From: Acanthaster planci
Lineage: Eukaryota > Echinodermata > Asteroidea > Valvatida > Acanthasteridae
Reading direction: 5' to 3'
Length of the DNA stretch: 64,000 bases
NCBI RefSeq assembly: GCF_001949145.1
Contig: NW_019091519.1
Coordinates: forward strand, 78,655-142,654
Below the pieces are notes generated by a model. It saw only the letters and a program-made list of their open reading frames with translations, was not told the DNA's origin and searched no databases. The stretch's first letter is position 1. Every line of letters begins with the position of its first letter. Positions 32,201-47,200 of this stretch are shown piece by piece. The translations under genes were made by a program, and so were the position numbers.

Positions 32201-35200
32201 CAAATTTCGGTCTCTACATACCGGGATGTATAAAAACCAACCAAGTTCATTTTCACTTTGGATTAATACCCTGGGTTTCACTGTAAAACATCCAGCAAGT
32301 CAGTTCATGTTTTCATCAAAATGAAGGAATGAAATGTGGCATTTTTTGGTATGTATTTCCTGTCCTTTGATATACCATGCACTCTCGTCTGAGGCAAGAT
32401 GCATGGTTGATGGTAAGGTTGCAAAGGGTCAAGGATAAAAAAAAATGAATCAAGTACATGTGGAACACAGCTGTTGATAATCATTGGCTGCTGTTGCCAT
32501 CATTTTGACTATCATTTTGCTCTTTGGCAGAGAGATCTAGACAGAGACCCAAGAGATCTCTGCGCTACATACCCTGACCCCATCGGGAACACACAGCCGA
32601 CATAATTACTGATATTGGCCGATGGGTTCATTCTCCTGTCACACCTCGTAAGGCGAAAAGTCACACGATTCGATTTGACAAGAGCGGATAGGCGAGACAT
32701 GGAAATATGCATGGCTTGTCAGATGCAAAGCTTGAGCCACCAGCAGTGAGGTGGAGTTACTTCTGAATACATCAGAAGTGCTTGGGTGAGGAGTGTAACA
32801 TCCCAGACAAGAAAATCATCATCATGGAAATAAGGAAGATGGCTTTGAATGCATCTCCACTTGTGGGTTTGTATCAATAATGCAATCTTTAAAACAGATG
32901 AATTTATGCAGTTGACCCTGCCTTGGGTACTGGAACAATATTAAAAGAAAAACTCAAATTCTTTTTTTTTTTTCTTTTGCTATACAGAAACGCACACTCT
33001 TGAGCAAACAAGAGATGTCACATAAAGGTCACTCTGAATTCGATGTCAGTTTATAGGACATTTCTAAGAATTTTGTTTGGTGAAAACTTTCAAACATTCA
33101 GCCTTTTTGATTCTGGTGTTGCATTATCCCCCATCAAACCTACACACTGGGCAATCATCAGGTTAAAAATGCTTGGAGTAAAGTCATTTCAAGTTCAAAT
33201 AATTGTTACAATTATTCAAATGGCACGCACAACTAACTACATGTATACGTGTGCTTGATTGCTTCAAAAAACATTTCACTGCTCTTGAAAGACCTTTTGA
33301 TCCCCCACAAATTACATGTATGCCCTTATCCTCCAAGAACATCCTTCCATCCACCCCTCACGGGGCAAGAGAGCAGAGGTGCACTGCAGTCTCCTGCAGC
33401 CTATTAAAATCACATACATGTACATGTATGTACATGCGTACATCATATGAAAGGCTTGGCGGGAGGGCTGACGTACACAGCAATCCCAAGGTGAGCTGTG
33501 GGCATGAGAGACCATTTGAAGTTCATCCGTGGCCGCTGTGAGCTCAATGCCGTAAAGCTCAGCAGGTGAACTGGGTGTGATTGACAAATCTACCGGTACC
33601 TGTACATGCCGGGTCGAGAACTTGACTTCTTGTTGCAGGTACTTCACCTGCAATAGGCTGAACTCAATGGAATGTGCTGGTAGATGTATGTGTAGAATGG
33701 TTGAATCAAAGGCTGGACTCCTGAGTAAGCCACTGGAGAGCTTAGGATTTGGATCCCGGTCAGACATTTTACTGATGCCGTTTGATGACTGTCTCAGAGT
33801 GTTTTCATTATCGACAGTTGATTTGCAAGCAATCAATCAAGAAATAAAGTATATTATTAAAAAAAATAGCTTTGTGTTTTTAGATTCCATACAATCATAT
33901 GCGTGGAATTGGTGGTGATAAAGTCCCCTTTCAGGCTATAAACCAGAGTGAACAACCCTGTTTGTCCAACTCTGATGGGATTACGACAAGAGAATTTGAC
34001 CCAAAAACAAAGGATGATTTCAAGTGAAAACCGCGACTCTTGATGAAACTTTGCAATTGGGCAGTGGTATTTTTTTTTCACATTGTTCTGTCCGTCACCG
34101 AACGTAATGAAAAAAGCAAGCACTGTACACAAGCATGTACATGGATACTTGGAACATCAGAGGATTCAGGGGACTGCTCATAAAAACTGCTGTGTGTGTC
34201 TGACAGATGACCACATAATATGTCCTTTTGCTGGCATCAATCGTTTCCTTTTTCCAATGTCATATCTTGCATAATTTAATCAGACAGCAAGAAAGCCCAC
34301 AGGAGTGTGAACTCTCTCAGCTGGTATCCTGCAGTGTGAGTGAGGCATGCCCCAAGGAAGGGACCCGCTAACCGCAACATGCAGGAAACCAGGCCAGTGT
34401 GGCATCTGACACACAGACAACCAATCAACCAAACCGGTTTCTGATGAACCAAGATCCTTCCTGAGGGTGAAGGTGACTGACCAGCGGTGGTCAAATACCT
34501 GCCACATCACCGGGAGTGATTTCCAGGGAAAAAATGAAGGGGGTAGGATGGAGGGAAGGGGAGACACACCACAAATTTCAACATCTAAGACAAACGGTGA
34601 CAAATTACTGGTGGTCACATTAAAGGAATACACCACATGCCAGCCATATTGAATTCCCCGAAACAGAAGTTAATTTGCTTGTCAACTGTTTTAAAAATAG
34701 GCCACAATATGATGAAGGGAAGTGCAAGTTTTACGAGGATATCTGTCATTTTTGAGAATATGCTCTTCTAATTAACTGAATTATGAGTTCCAACATTTCC
34801 AATTTCGTAAGAATGGAAACTGAAAGATACACAACACATTCTGTGCCTTTTGTCTGAGTGATTTCACAAGTGCACATAAATGAGATGTTTGGAATGACAA
34901 GTTTCAATCATGTACACTATTCATATTTAGTAATATTTTCTTCTGGGAAGTGACCATATTTTCCTTCCTTTCAAAACCAACCAAATTAGGACAAACTGGC
35001 CGAGCACCGTGCGGACAAACTATCCTAATTAGATGACACAAACGAAACTGAAACACGTGCCATGTGACAGTATTCATGCACTGTCTTCTTTCTTTTTGAT
35101 AAACTGTGTTCAAAATAATATCCTCAAAAACACCTAAAAACCAAAGCACATACCTGTACCGTGTATATATTTAGAAACAATCTAAGCCAATGCTTTTCAA

Positions 35201-38200
35201 ATTTAATAAAAACGTCCTTCACTAACAGGCTTCAGGGGATTATGCTATCCTAAAAAACATCTGAACTGCTGACACCGAGCATTCCAGCAGATGAAATGGG
35301 CCAGACCCTTGAGTCTTGTTGGTGTCCCTGTCATCATGATGCCATATGACAGAAGCTTACAGCAATAAAAAAAACTGGGGGGGGGTTAAAATTCATGAAA
35401 TCTAAGCCTCTGGGGCCTTAGGAAGGGATTATATCAATACCACTGAGGGGAAGAAACCTGCTGGTGTCTTGAACTTGGGGGGAGAGAGGCTGGAATGTCA
35501 GGCCACATTGTCTAAGTGGATCTGAGGTTTGTGAAGGGAGGAAAGGACTGTTCGTTGAAACAATTGGGGCGCATGTACACTGTGCATGATGTTGAAAAGG
35601 ATTTGTGCAAAGTTATGGCAAAGAACGTGAAGATACATGTACTGTACACTTGTGGAAGCCCCCAGTAATGATATAAGCAGTGAGCACATAGCTCAATCTT
35701 CCGCCATTACTGGGGGGGGGGCTTACTGAATCAAAGTGAACTTGATATGGTTACTGTTTCACTTTAATGTGCCTGTTTATATGAACACAACATTTCTGAA
35801 GAGTTGCTTCTTTTCCTAGGATTCAATTGACAATAAACCTTTCCGAACAATGTTTCCGATGACAACACTGACACTGTTTTGGCAGTTGATATCTGTCAAC
35901 ACAGGAAACTTAGAGCAATGCATCCTAGTTTCTGTACACTGTTTGCCTTTGAACTTGACAGAATAATTCCCAAGAGAGGAAGAGAGACCAGGAGAACTGT
36001 TGCGGTCTGGTTTCCTAGCCATGTCATGAACTGGTAGGAACTAAGTTTTGCATTCCTTCTGCGGTCACCTGGAAATATGTACTGTTGACATTACAGAGGT
36101 GACGGTGCCCTTTGTGATGGCAGCAAATGGATTACAACGAACCTTGTGAATGGCATTCAGTAATGTAAAAATATGCCATGGTTTTTAAAGGTACTGCGTA
36201 GCAGTACTGGCATGCGTTCAGCAGCCTTTACACTGCACAACTGTTTAGTGGAATTAGTGGCACGGGTAAATAACATATGTTGAAGTAACAGCAATATTTC
36301 ACATATTCTTTTTTTTCAGGCTTTAGACACCAACTCACCTTGACGGTCAAGTCAGAATCCAACAAAACATTTTCTAGCTTCAAATCTCGATGTACGACGT
36401 TATTCTACAAAGAAATAAACAGGAAACACATCCAGTGTCAGGTATTTACATGGTAAACATTAATTAGTAAACAATACTTCTTCCAATATGTGGACCAACA
36501 TGATATTTCTTCAATAAACAATTTCTACGGCCATTTTGTTCAAAATTCATGGAAATGTATAAATATTCTGGAAACTTCCAGAAAAGCTGAACACGAAAGC
36601 AAAACATTTCAAAACTTCTGCAATTTTGTTTCCTACTTTCCGGCAGGGCCCCTTTCTCCACAAGAACACACCTGTATTCTTCCCCTTACCTTATGAAGGT
36701 GCTGAACAGCCAAGGCGATCTGCCTGAACAACCTCTTGGCCTCTGCTGGCGTCGCTTTGCCGCCATTGATGTAATCGTACAGTTCACCGCCAGGGGCATA
36801 CTCCATCACCATGACAATCTTATCTCTGCTCTCGAATACTGCAGACGAAAACAACAAAGAGGAGGAAAAAATGGAAAATTGTTAAGATCTGAATAATGTT
36901 GCCAATGGAACTGCCCAACTGAAATCTCCCAGTAAACCAACGGCAAAGTTACAAGTGCTAACTTTAAAAACCAGGAGAATACAACACACTAGTGTGAATG
37001 CTCCATGTTTGGCTTTTACTGGCGCACACACATGTACAATTGTACATGTACTTCACATGTACATGTACTTCGCAACACTTTCCTTTACTGGGATGTAGAC
37101 GCAAGCCCTTTGCAGTTTTGGCCAAAAAAATCACAACAAAATGAAAGTTTTCATCTCTCTGTAACGTGGTGAACACACACACTCAATCAAATTTTGGGCA
37201 TATCAGTAAATTCAGTCTTTTAAACCCCAAAGTGTGGAACATCTACATCTTTAAGAATGTATCTGGTGCGACCAAGCTGACTCTGATTCTTAAAAACAAA
37301 AATCCATTAAAATATCGCAATAACCCTTCAAAGTGGACTTTGAGGAACATTTTCATGTATGGGAAACTGGGCATTGGAAAAGCAGTTCACAATTTTCCAA
37401 CATTCCCCGAAAGTAGTGCGGGCATTGACACGTTTAACGTTTGTTGGCTGTCCGGGAAACCAAGCGGCATTTCAGTTTCACTGTCATTCCCCGATTGGCA
37501 GGGTTGGATAACCCAGCCGGGTAAACAATACCCTGCATGTGTACACAAACAAAGAAACACTGGTATGCCACCCAGGCCACTGACAGGGGTACAAGGAAAT
37601 CTCCCGCGGCCCCTCGTCAACATTACTCAGAAGAGGTGAGCCCCCAAATCGCAGGCACAGGACAATAATATTTGAACAGACCAAGGATCATCTCCTCTTG
37701 TCGTAATCTCTAAGAACTGACTGGGAGAATGGAACAGTGCAACTGTTCAGTATTCCGTGAAGGGACTGCATTACAATGAGTACAATGTACATGTACATGT
37801 ACGTGTACACACTGGACTCAGTTCACAGAAAGTCTACAAACAGTGCAGTACACATACGCATGTCTAGACAAACATGGTACCAAGGTCCAACTTATGACAC
37901 TGGCTGGGCAACCCATTTTCTGGGATATAATAGATCTCTGTGTAGGAAAATCTAAGCCAAGGTGACAGCCCTAATAAACTGAAGCTTCTTTTTTTGTTTT
38001 CCAGGGAAAGAATTAACCCAGGATGGAGGTTGATGACCCTGTAAAGGAAGTTGTTGAGCTGAATGACAACATGAAACAAATCTTCCCCCCCCACCAAGAG
38101 CTCCTGTGTTGGTTTGTTTTTTTCCCTCAGCATCTCACTGTAGCATGTAATCTGTGGTTTCATACCAGATTACACACCAGATTAACAGCCCATAGCTGAG

Positions 38201-41200
38201 AAGTACAGGCAATCTGGAAACTTACCCCCTGGGCTCCCTCCAAACCACAAAATTATTCAAACAACATAATTACACAGTACTTTTTGGAGACCCCTTGCAG
38301 GGAATAAAGATATCATTAATTAAACACAAAAATAAGTGGAATAGGTAGGAAGGTATGTAAAAGGTTGAATGCATGTACATGTAATTCTTTGGTACAGGTA
38401 CTTTCCCAAACCTCCTTACATAACCTGCCACCAAATTTCCAAAATTTCATGGTTTGGGAAGTTTTCTTGTTAAATTTTGCTACCACGAAAAGAAAAAAAT
38501 TACTGTATCGTGCCTGCTCGTATTTCTCAACCTATCTTGGCATCAGTGGCACTGGTTGTGATACAGATTTGTCAAGACTGTAAATTAACTTTGACATAGA
38601 AACCTTCAGCTTGGGGCTAAAGTTTTACCAAGAGCTGTTTAGGCTGCTTAGCATGAAAAAAGGAAAGAAAAAAAATCACTGCTTGCCAAATTTTCTTAAT
38701 TACAAAGGGAGCAAGCCATGGACAGTAAAACCATATCTGGGCAAGCAGGTTCTTTGCAAATTGGTGTGATGCCATAGAACCATGATGGGAGTCATACAGT
38801 GTTGTAAAGTCTAATACAGGCGGCAAACAAGAGTACCAATGAAATTCAGCTTCCAGTCTTGATCTGTGATAACAATCACAGAGTAAACGAGGAAACATTT
38901 TCAGAGAGAGAATTTTAAAACTGGGCTTATCTAAATCCCTGCTAGATCCATCTGCTTCTGGCATAGAATGCTGATCCCAAGTACATACAGCCTACATACT
39001 GAGAAAGCAACTTGTTTAGTTATGCTCTACATTCCAAGAAAGAAAATTAAATTTAGAATGCATCATGGACAAGGTGCACAATCTATACTTTTTTTAATCA
39101 ACGGTATTTTAATCCACATTATTTGTGAGGGGTGATACATAGAATGTGCCAGTACAAAGATATGCCCCTTGTCTTTGTTTTTTCCGATCCATTTATCAGT
39201 ATTTAACAATCAAGAAGGCTAAAAATAGATGTAACAAGTGCCTCATTGAGACTTTGTAAAAACCAGGCATTTTTGAGCTAACCACAAGCCAGTGCATAGT
39301 ACACAATGGAATGTCCTCATTCACAGGTTTTGTCCGTCAATCAAAATTTATCTGTTCAGACTTGACAGGCGAGTTATTCTTTATGACAAACGCCCCGCTT
39401 TGGGGTGTTTTTGTTTCATTAATCTTGTGGTTTGGGGACTTTATCCACACATGTAGCAACTCCTTTACAATGGTGTTATTTGAGGTGAATTTTGATTGTG
39501 CGTCAGCACAATACCGATGTCAAGGATTTCAAGTCAATAATGGGCATCACCCATATCAGCTGCACCAGGCCCTGTTTGGCTGTGCAGGTTGAGCAAACAG
39601 GTTCAACAAGAACAATATAACGCCACTCTTCAGTTCCTTTTTTTGTAAATGTGACTAAAGAAAAGTGCCTCACAATTTGTGAGCAACATCTCCTTTATGA
39701 AAGTCATGTTGGGAAACTATGCATAAACAAGCCTGCATGTTGTGAACACAGTCCAAAGGCCGGTTCATGTTTCAGCCGAACGCAATGTTCGAAGCAAAGT
39801 TGCTGGAGTCAAAATGTGTTCGACTTTTGCAAATATGCAGTGCAGATATTTGATCTGAGGCAAAAAAAAATTCACATTTGTTTGTGCTTTGGCACAAAGT
39901 ATGAACAGGCGGTAATGGTCTGCAATTGAAAAAAAAACAAACAGACAGTCCAATAATAGACACAAAACTGGTAAATCAAAATAAAATCTTAAAAACAGCA
40001 CTGATTTTTTTCTCATCCATTAAGGAGTTACTAAATTCAACCATTTGCCAGGAATTACCACTACATTGTACCTGACCATCACAGGGGCTCATACAAAGAA
40101 GGAACTCTTCTTTCATGGACAGCTGTCGATGATTTGAACAAGAAAGTCACATAAAGGAAGACATGACTGTACAGTTAGAAAATGGCGTACATGAAGCCGT
40201 ACTGTTGTGTCTCTGATAAAATGGAAGTAAAATTATCCCCTCCCCCCAAAAAAACCTACAAAACATGACCAGAAGTTGTGGACAAACAACAAATGCGCGT
40301 GAATTCACTTCAGAATTGACAACTTGTTTACAGCATTCTGAGAGCATTTACATGTAGGGACGGTGCACTGTGACGTCAACGTCTTATTGCTGCACATGCC
40401 CACGTGAGGTGACAAAGGGGCTGCCTTCAACTGAAGTTCTTAAGACGTTGTCGAAAACAACTTCGGGCAAAACGCGACACAATGGTGACCACTTTGGCAT
40501 TAAATCGGCAACACAAAAAGAAAAAAAGGGCTGGGTGGATATAACGCGTCACAAAGTAAGAGGATTTCTGACTACTGGAGAAAAAAGCACTACTTTTGCT
40601 GGTGCACAAACTGCGTACAAACCAACAGCCTAAAGATACTCGAAAGAGATTTGAGATGACATCAGAGAGAGCAGAATGCCGAGACAGCTCGCAATCATAG
40701 TATATCTGTCATCTATACCCAATAGGTACATGAACATGTACATGTACATGTGGAACAGGCCTTGGTAAAGTCACACAGACCATGACCCAGTGGCGTGATT
40801 GGTCATGCCCGATCTGTCATCTTTTTTGTGATAGAGGATGCCAATAGGATCCGGTTCCCCATCAATACAGGGTATTGTGCACAAGTAGGGTGGAGTACAC
40901 ATACCTTATTATTGAATTGAAATAGTCTTCGCTTTAAACTAATTTCATTACAAATTTTGTCTTTGTGTTCAGGTTGGCCTTACTCAGCAAAATTAACATC
41001 CGATCTCAACCTCTGCTGTTTTGCGTTTTTATTCAAGTTGTGCGGGTCATTTTTGCAAATTTGGGATTCAAGTTTTTCGTCCATGTCACATCAGACATAT
41101 GATTTTGTTTAATTTCTATGAGTGATTAAGTAATGTAAATTACCTGTCTAACAAATCAAACTAGTTTGTAGTCAATCCAATGATACTTCCATGTCAAATT

Positions 41201-44200
41201 ACACAGGTCAAGGGTCAAGAGTAACCGGGGACACAAAATGTCACACTTTCAGACTACAACTTTATGCAAAACCTCGTATAAGTTTGCCTTTTATCAACAA
41301 GAAAGAACACATCCTGCTGAGTATCATACTGGTTTTCCCATCAAAGTAATAATAATTGCCTCTTTTTTTCTTGCATAATGGAAACCAAGTACAAAGTACT
41401 CATTGACCACAAAGCTACACTGCATGCACTGGGTCATAGAGAAAGTACTTGGGAGCAGAAATTACCTCTCTATCGAGTTATTTCTTCCCATACAGAGACC
41501 CACTGGGTAACTGTAACCATAGAGCTACAAACCCATGGGGCACAGACTAGAGCCTGGAGGCAGGAGAACTGAGTCTGAAGTCATTTGAGGACCAGAGACA
41601 AAGTTTGCTTGTGCCTCACAAATTCCTCCAGACACTCCATCTGTGGTACAAACCACAACCACAAAGCAGATCTTCCTTTTTGTAAAAAAAAAAAAGACAG
41701 CTTGCGCTAAATTCTTGTGGGGTTTAAAAGAGGGTGGTCCAAGGAGAGAAAGAACCATGCCGCCAGCATGTGCTAAATGCCAGCATCTGGCAGACAAGTG
41801 CTGCAACTCCCAGCTAGAAAACAAAGAACCAGTGTGGCCAGACTTGGACCAGAACTCGAGGGCTGAATGGAGGCCTCTGTTTGCCAATGGAGGGGCAAGA
41901 GCCCCATCACAAGACCTTGGAGCACTTCACAGGAGACGCGGCCCATTGAGGCAAAGCCGCAAGGAAAACAAGCACTGGGGACCAGGGAGGAAGTGGCCCC
42001 AGTGTCATCCACTCTTTACATCAGAGGGGAAAGCCATAAATCCTTGGCCAAGGCGATAAAGAAAAGAGTCCTTTCATTGGCCTGGGATTAAGAGGTTTGG
42101 GAAAGTTATGGCATTTTGTGAGTAAGTTTCCTGTGTGCTGAAAACAGACCCTCCACCGGAAAGACAGAAAAAGTACAGAGCCAAAGTTCTCACGCATTGT
42201 CAAACACAGAACTTTAAAAAGAAAGATAGGGAGTATGCGATTAAAAGTTCAAGTTCAGCTGGGAACAAACTCCAGTTTTCACTGATATCACTGAGAATCA
42301 GTCATGGGTAAATCCTCGCTATTTATGTCTCAAAATCCAGATGGATATTGGTGGGTAGAAGATGGAAAAGCGAAACAACAGATAAAAAAAGACCGAGCAG
42401 ACCATGAAATTGCTTGGTTTGGGAGAGCGGAAGGGAAAGGAGTGGGCATGCACCTGTTGCAGTCACAGGTTCAAATTAGAGATGGACAAGTTAAAGAAAG
42501 TTAAGAATTATAGTGCGATTGGTTTGTAGTGTCATGGAGCTTTTTTTATCGCTTAATGACAGCATGGAGCTAATAGCATGATGACAGCTATCATTTTAAA
42601 TTTTTCTACCTATCCATCATGATCAACCTCAAGTTATGATCCTCTATAACTTACAAATATTCCTCTCCTAAGCATGAATGTACAATACAATGTATACACG
42701 AAAGTCACATACATGTACAAAGGTCAAAAACATGAAGTTAGAATTTGAGCAAGGAACTTCGACTTGAATAACATTAAAGCGTCTGGCATGCACTTTGAAC
42801 AAGCTGCATTTTTTAAATCATGTTTTTGCTGCATGCACAATCAGTAATGTCCTGGGGCATTTCAAGGCCCCACTAAAGCAGTTATTTCTCTCTAGTGCAC
42901 TGGCAGCAAATCCAAACACGCCCGATCCAAAGTCCGCACTCGCCTGGTGCGCAAACAAGGCCCCAGACACAAAAACTCTGCCCTGATAAATAGCCAAAAT
43001 GCCCGTCACTCTAACAACAAGCACTCCAACGTGACATGCCCACCATCAACTCGTTGGAAATCGCTATAAGTGAAATATTTCTCCAGCAAAGCTTGCTGAT
43101 ATCATGAAAAGTAACATACAGGTAGTCATTTGTGTGACCTTTTTTTTTTTTTAATACAACCTAATTTTTAATTAGAAACAGAAATGCTGAGCTCATTGGA
43201 CAGAGAGTATCCTTTCATAAGTGTATTCCAAGCTACACTGATAATGTGCAATATTGTAGCTAATTTTTTTTGTTTACAAAAGTGTTTTTCTTAATTTGAG
43301 CTACATGTAGGCTACAGTGCACATGTCGGTTTTTGCGTGTCTAAAATTTTTTGGACGTTGTCTGCTTGTTACTACAGAACTAACTGACAAAATAATTCCT
43401 TAATTCCTGATGACAATTCAATTAATAATCACACCATTTTCACAGCTTTCCACTGCTGTTGATGCTAACAAAGTACATGACTCAATATAGAATGCATTCA
43501 CTATTATCATTAGTTGTAGCACTTCTAAAAATTTCTGAATTGTGTTTTTGGTAAAAATTTGGTCTATTTGAAAATGAAACTTAAACAGCAATGAACCAGT
43601 ACAGGAACGTAATACATGCACAAATTCTACGCTGTGTCATCAGTGTGAGAACTACCTTAACAACACTAACTATACAACCACAATTACATGTAAATTATCT
43701 TTGTTGAAAAGAGGTAGGCCTACCAAAAATCCCTCAAACTATAAATCTTATGACAGGAAACCACATAAACAGAAATCTCACATGAGGCCATAAATCTAGT
43801 GGTGGATTTATCCATTATTGTATGCACTGAGTTGTGACTTACCATATAAGGCCTCGGGACCACCTGCCTTACTATTTCCGCTGTGTTTGGGGTTTCCCAC
43901 TCAAAGCAACATTCCATGCACATTATTAACTTAACCCAGATGTCACCCTCCCACTACAACCCACAGTAAGGTCCCAGATGGGGGGAGCCAGATCTTGCCC
44001 AAGAAATAGGTGGCATCCCCATGAGGTGATTCATCAGCAAGTAAGATGGATAAAGAGACCTTGGACCTGCACCACTGAGGGCTTGGCTTTAACAGATAAC
44101 CAAGGACTCTGCTGAAAGTTTCTGCTGTTCTGATATGTACTTTGTTTTGACCTGATGAATTGGCAAACCTCAGACTTCCTTCTTCCAAGCCTGCTGTATT

Positions 44201-47200
44201 AAGCACAATGAACATCGGCTTCTGGGTACATGTAAATGCTACACCAACAACCCATGTTGTTAAAAACTGTGATTCCTTGGGTTTTTGGTTATCCGCTACG
44301 TGTAATCTATGGTGAGACAATTCACAGCAGTGGGGATTAACAGACAAAGTGCCACTGTAATACTTACTAAATTACCAATTATGGAACTTGTTCATTTTTG
44401 CTGGTCAGATTTAGACTTCAACAGGCTTTTGTTAAAACTGTAACTTTTATATAAACAGTTTGAGGTTTTCAAGTTTTTAGAGACACACGTGTCCAAGGGT
44501 TTTGTTAAACACGGCACTTCAGCATACATAAACTCAGTATAATCCTAACAGAATGGTCGATCGATCTGTGGACTTGCTTCTCAAATCTTCCCGTCTCAAA
44601 AACCAAATTAATAAACAAAAACTCTTTTAACAAACAAAGAGGAGAGTTCTAACCTCAAAAACACTTTGAAAAACACACTGGCTTGAGTTGCATGTTGTCA
44701 AAGGATTGCAATGTTGGCAAAAAGTTCACATACCGGTGAACAGTCTGAAGCTGACAAACAGCCATTATGATCTCATTTCTGAATTATTTTCCGCCACCTC
44801 TCTGAACCCCTGACATGATCTTATTTTGATAACGAGCCATTTATTATAATGCAATAACATCTTTCCCCGTGGGTTTCACGGTGATAATGCCGTGTCATTT
44901 TTTCCCCCCCCATAATTCAAGCCCGTGGCCATTGATAGGCGTTCCTAGTTTTTCACTGACTAGAGCAGACAGGCGCAGGTCTGTCAAAGTGCAGTGTCAT
45001 TTATATGGTTTCTGGGCGCCAGCTGTCACAATAGCCATTTCAAACGGACAATCCTTTCAAAGTTGCAATACACATTCCACCGGCAACCACCGCTATTTGA
45101 CACAGTTCTACTCTACCCGGGAACCCACAAAGGATTTTATTTTACATTTACGCTAAAGAATGTGTTTCGAAATGTGGTCACCAGTTTCGCATTTTATTTA
45201 TTATTGTATGAATTACTGGTATAATGCTACAGGAGAGCATTCATACATTTATAAACTTTCATGAAGGGTGTTTTAATACTTTAAGCCCAAGAAAACAAAA
45301 TAGTGTGCGTGTGGTTTAGTTTCGTTTTAATGCAAAGCCACTGCAGAAAATTGCCAGGAATGAGGAAGTTTACTTAATTTTAGCTTTTTATAGCACTTAC
45401 AGTATGCTTTAACAGTCGAGTATTTGTAATTCTTCATTTGGGGAAAAACCTGCATGTACGGTACATTTCATTGACAATCCCCAAAACGAAAGAGGAGTGC
45501 AAGAGTTGAGAGATTGTAACAGGAAGGAGATTCTAAAAGAAAAGTTGGTATACTGCAAGAAAAAACCTCGGCTACTAAAGTTCTGTTTTGACCAAAGCTC
45601 TGTTTTGTAAAGGAAAAACAAGATGCTCGTTCTATACTTCAAGCATACATGTACATGTAAGAATGAGTAGTTGACGTCATCAAAACATATTCACTTCCTA
45701 CCTTTGTTCAGTTCCCTGCCCCCCCCCGCCCAATTTTTTTTTATTGTTGTCTTCCGTCAGAAGTTAGAATCATCGGACATTTTCAGCCCTTCAAAGGTAT
45801 TGTACATGTATAATGAAATCAACAACAGCTCAGAAAAAAGGAAAACTACCGACGTCATCGTCGTAAGCTGCCGATGACTGGATGGGATGGAAAAGAAAAA
45901 GTTCCTTAGAATTTTGGCTTACACTGTGGCCACGTTCCAAGTTCAACATTGGAATACTGTAAAATTCCAGACTTTTATACTCCATAAAGGCGATGAGCGG
46001 GAAAAGTACGGACTTTTGGGAAATCCCCTTGATCCCCTACGTTCAAATTCGATTGCACAAAAAAATTTCTGCCAACCGTTGGCGTTACACCTCAGTGGAG
46101 AATATGAATACAGCCATAGTAAGTGGGACTTTTGTCCGATGTTTGTGTGGTGACTAACTCAAAGATTTTCAAACAAATGTTACGGTTGATTGCAAAAGGA
46201 ACAAAATTTAGGCTAAACCTGCCCTCTCTCAATATGTTTGGGTCCTTTTTCAGAAGTTGTGCATGAATTTATTGTTCAATATTTACTGACAAGGGAAAGG
46301 AAGATTAGGCAGTGTGGTGTATTGATACACAGAGGTGACTTCACTAAGGTCTGCCAAACTAACATATACAGTGTTTCCTGTTTACGGTTAGTTTTCAAGA
46401 TTATGGTCTGATGTGTCAGGAGGAATTCTTTTGTTGTTGATTTACAAATGTTTGCTCATCAAGGAAAAACAGCAGCATCATTTCTGTGAGAGGTGGGAGT
46501 TGTGTATGAATTCTAGCTGGCAGGGTTTAGCCATAGGGGCTATCTTCAAACCTTTTGAACGTCAGTTCATTTTCAATGTCTTATTTTATGGCAACATAAA
46601 AAAGGGTAAACCTGCTTTAACCCTGATTGCAGTGTTTCTTTGAGGCAAATTTGGACACAACTTTTCATTTTCTGGCTAAACCCCTGGCTACTTCTACACT
46701 GACTCCCTTCTCTCTTTCCCTGGGGAGGGGGGAAACAGCATATCTCACCTTCTGTCACCCTGATGATGTGCGGGTGATGCAGCGATGACATCACCTCAAT
46801 CTCTTGGCGTAATCGCCTCAGGTCAGCTGCATTGTCGATCTTACTCTTGGGGATGCATTTGATGGCAACCTATAAGGTCAGAAAGAAACCAGGGAATTAC
46901 TGAAACGCAGCTTTGCAAGTTTGAATTGCCAGTCGTTTGACAATTTTAGGAGGCAAGGGGATTTACATTCAATTCAAGCAACATACATGTAACTGTGAAT
47001 TTTGTCTTAAAACTACAAATTTTTCACTATCATAATTCAACTAATGTGTATCACTCAGGAAAATAGAAATGAAAATCAAGAACACTGCAGATACGTAAAC
47101 AGTGCCAGTTGCCAGTGCTGGTAGCTCTGCAATGTAATCTTTTAACCTGCCCAGACTTAACATTTTTCTGTATTTATTTCTAGTTCTACAATAAGAATCG

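Noticed and set aside
33312-33836. 174-codon open frame on the minus strand inside the NUAK gene
   Set aside because: No recognisable domain, simple-repeat codons (TYMYMY) from the ACATGTAC tract, and not in frame with any kinase exon.
39757-39915. Possible MITE with GGCCGGTTCATG-type ends
   Set aside because: The inverted ends align only roughly, and no second copy or target duplication was seen.
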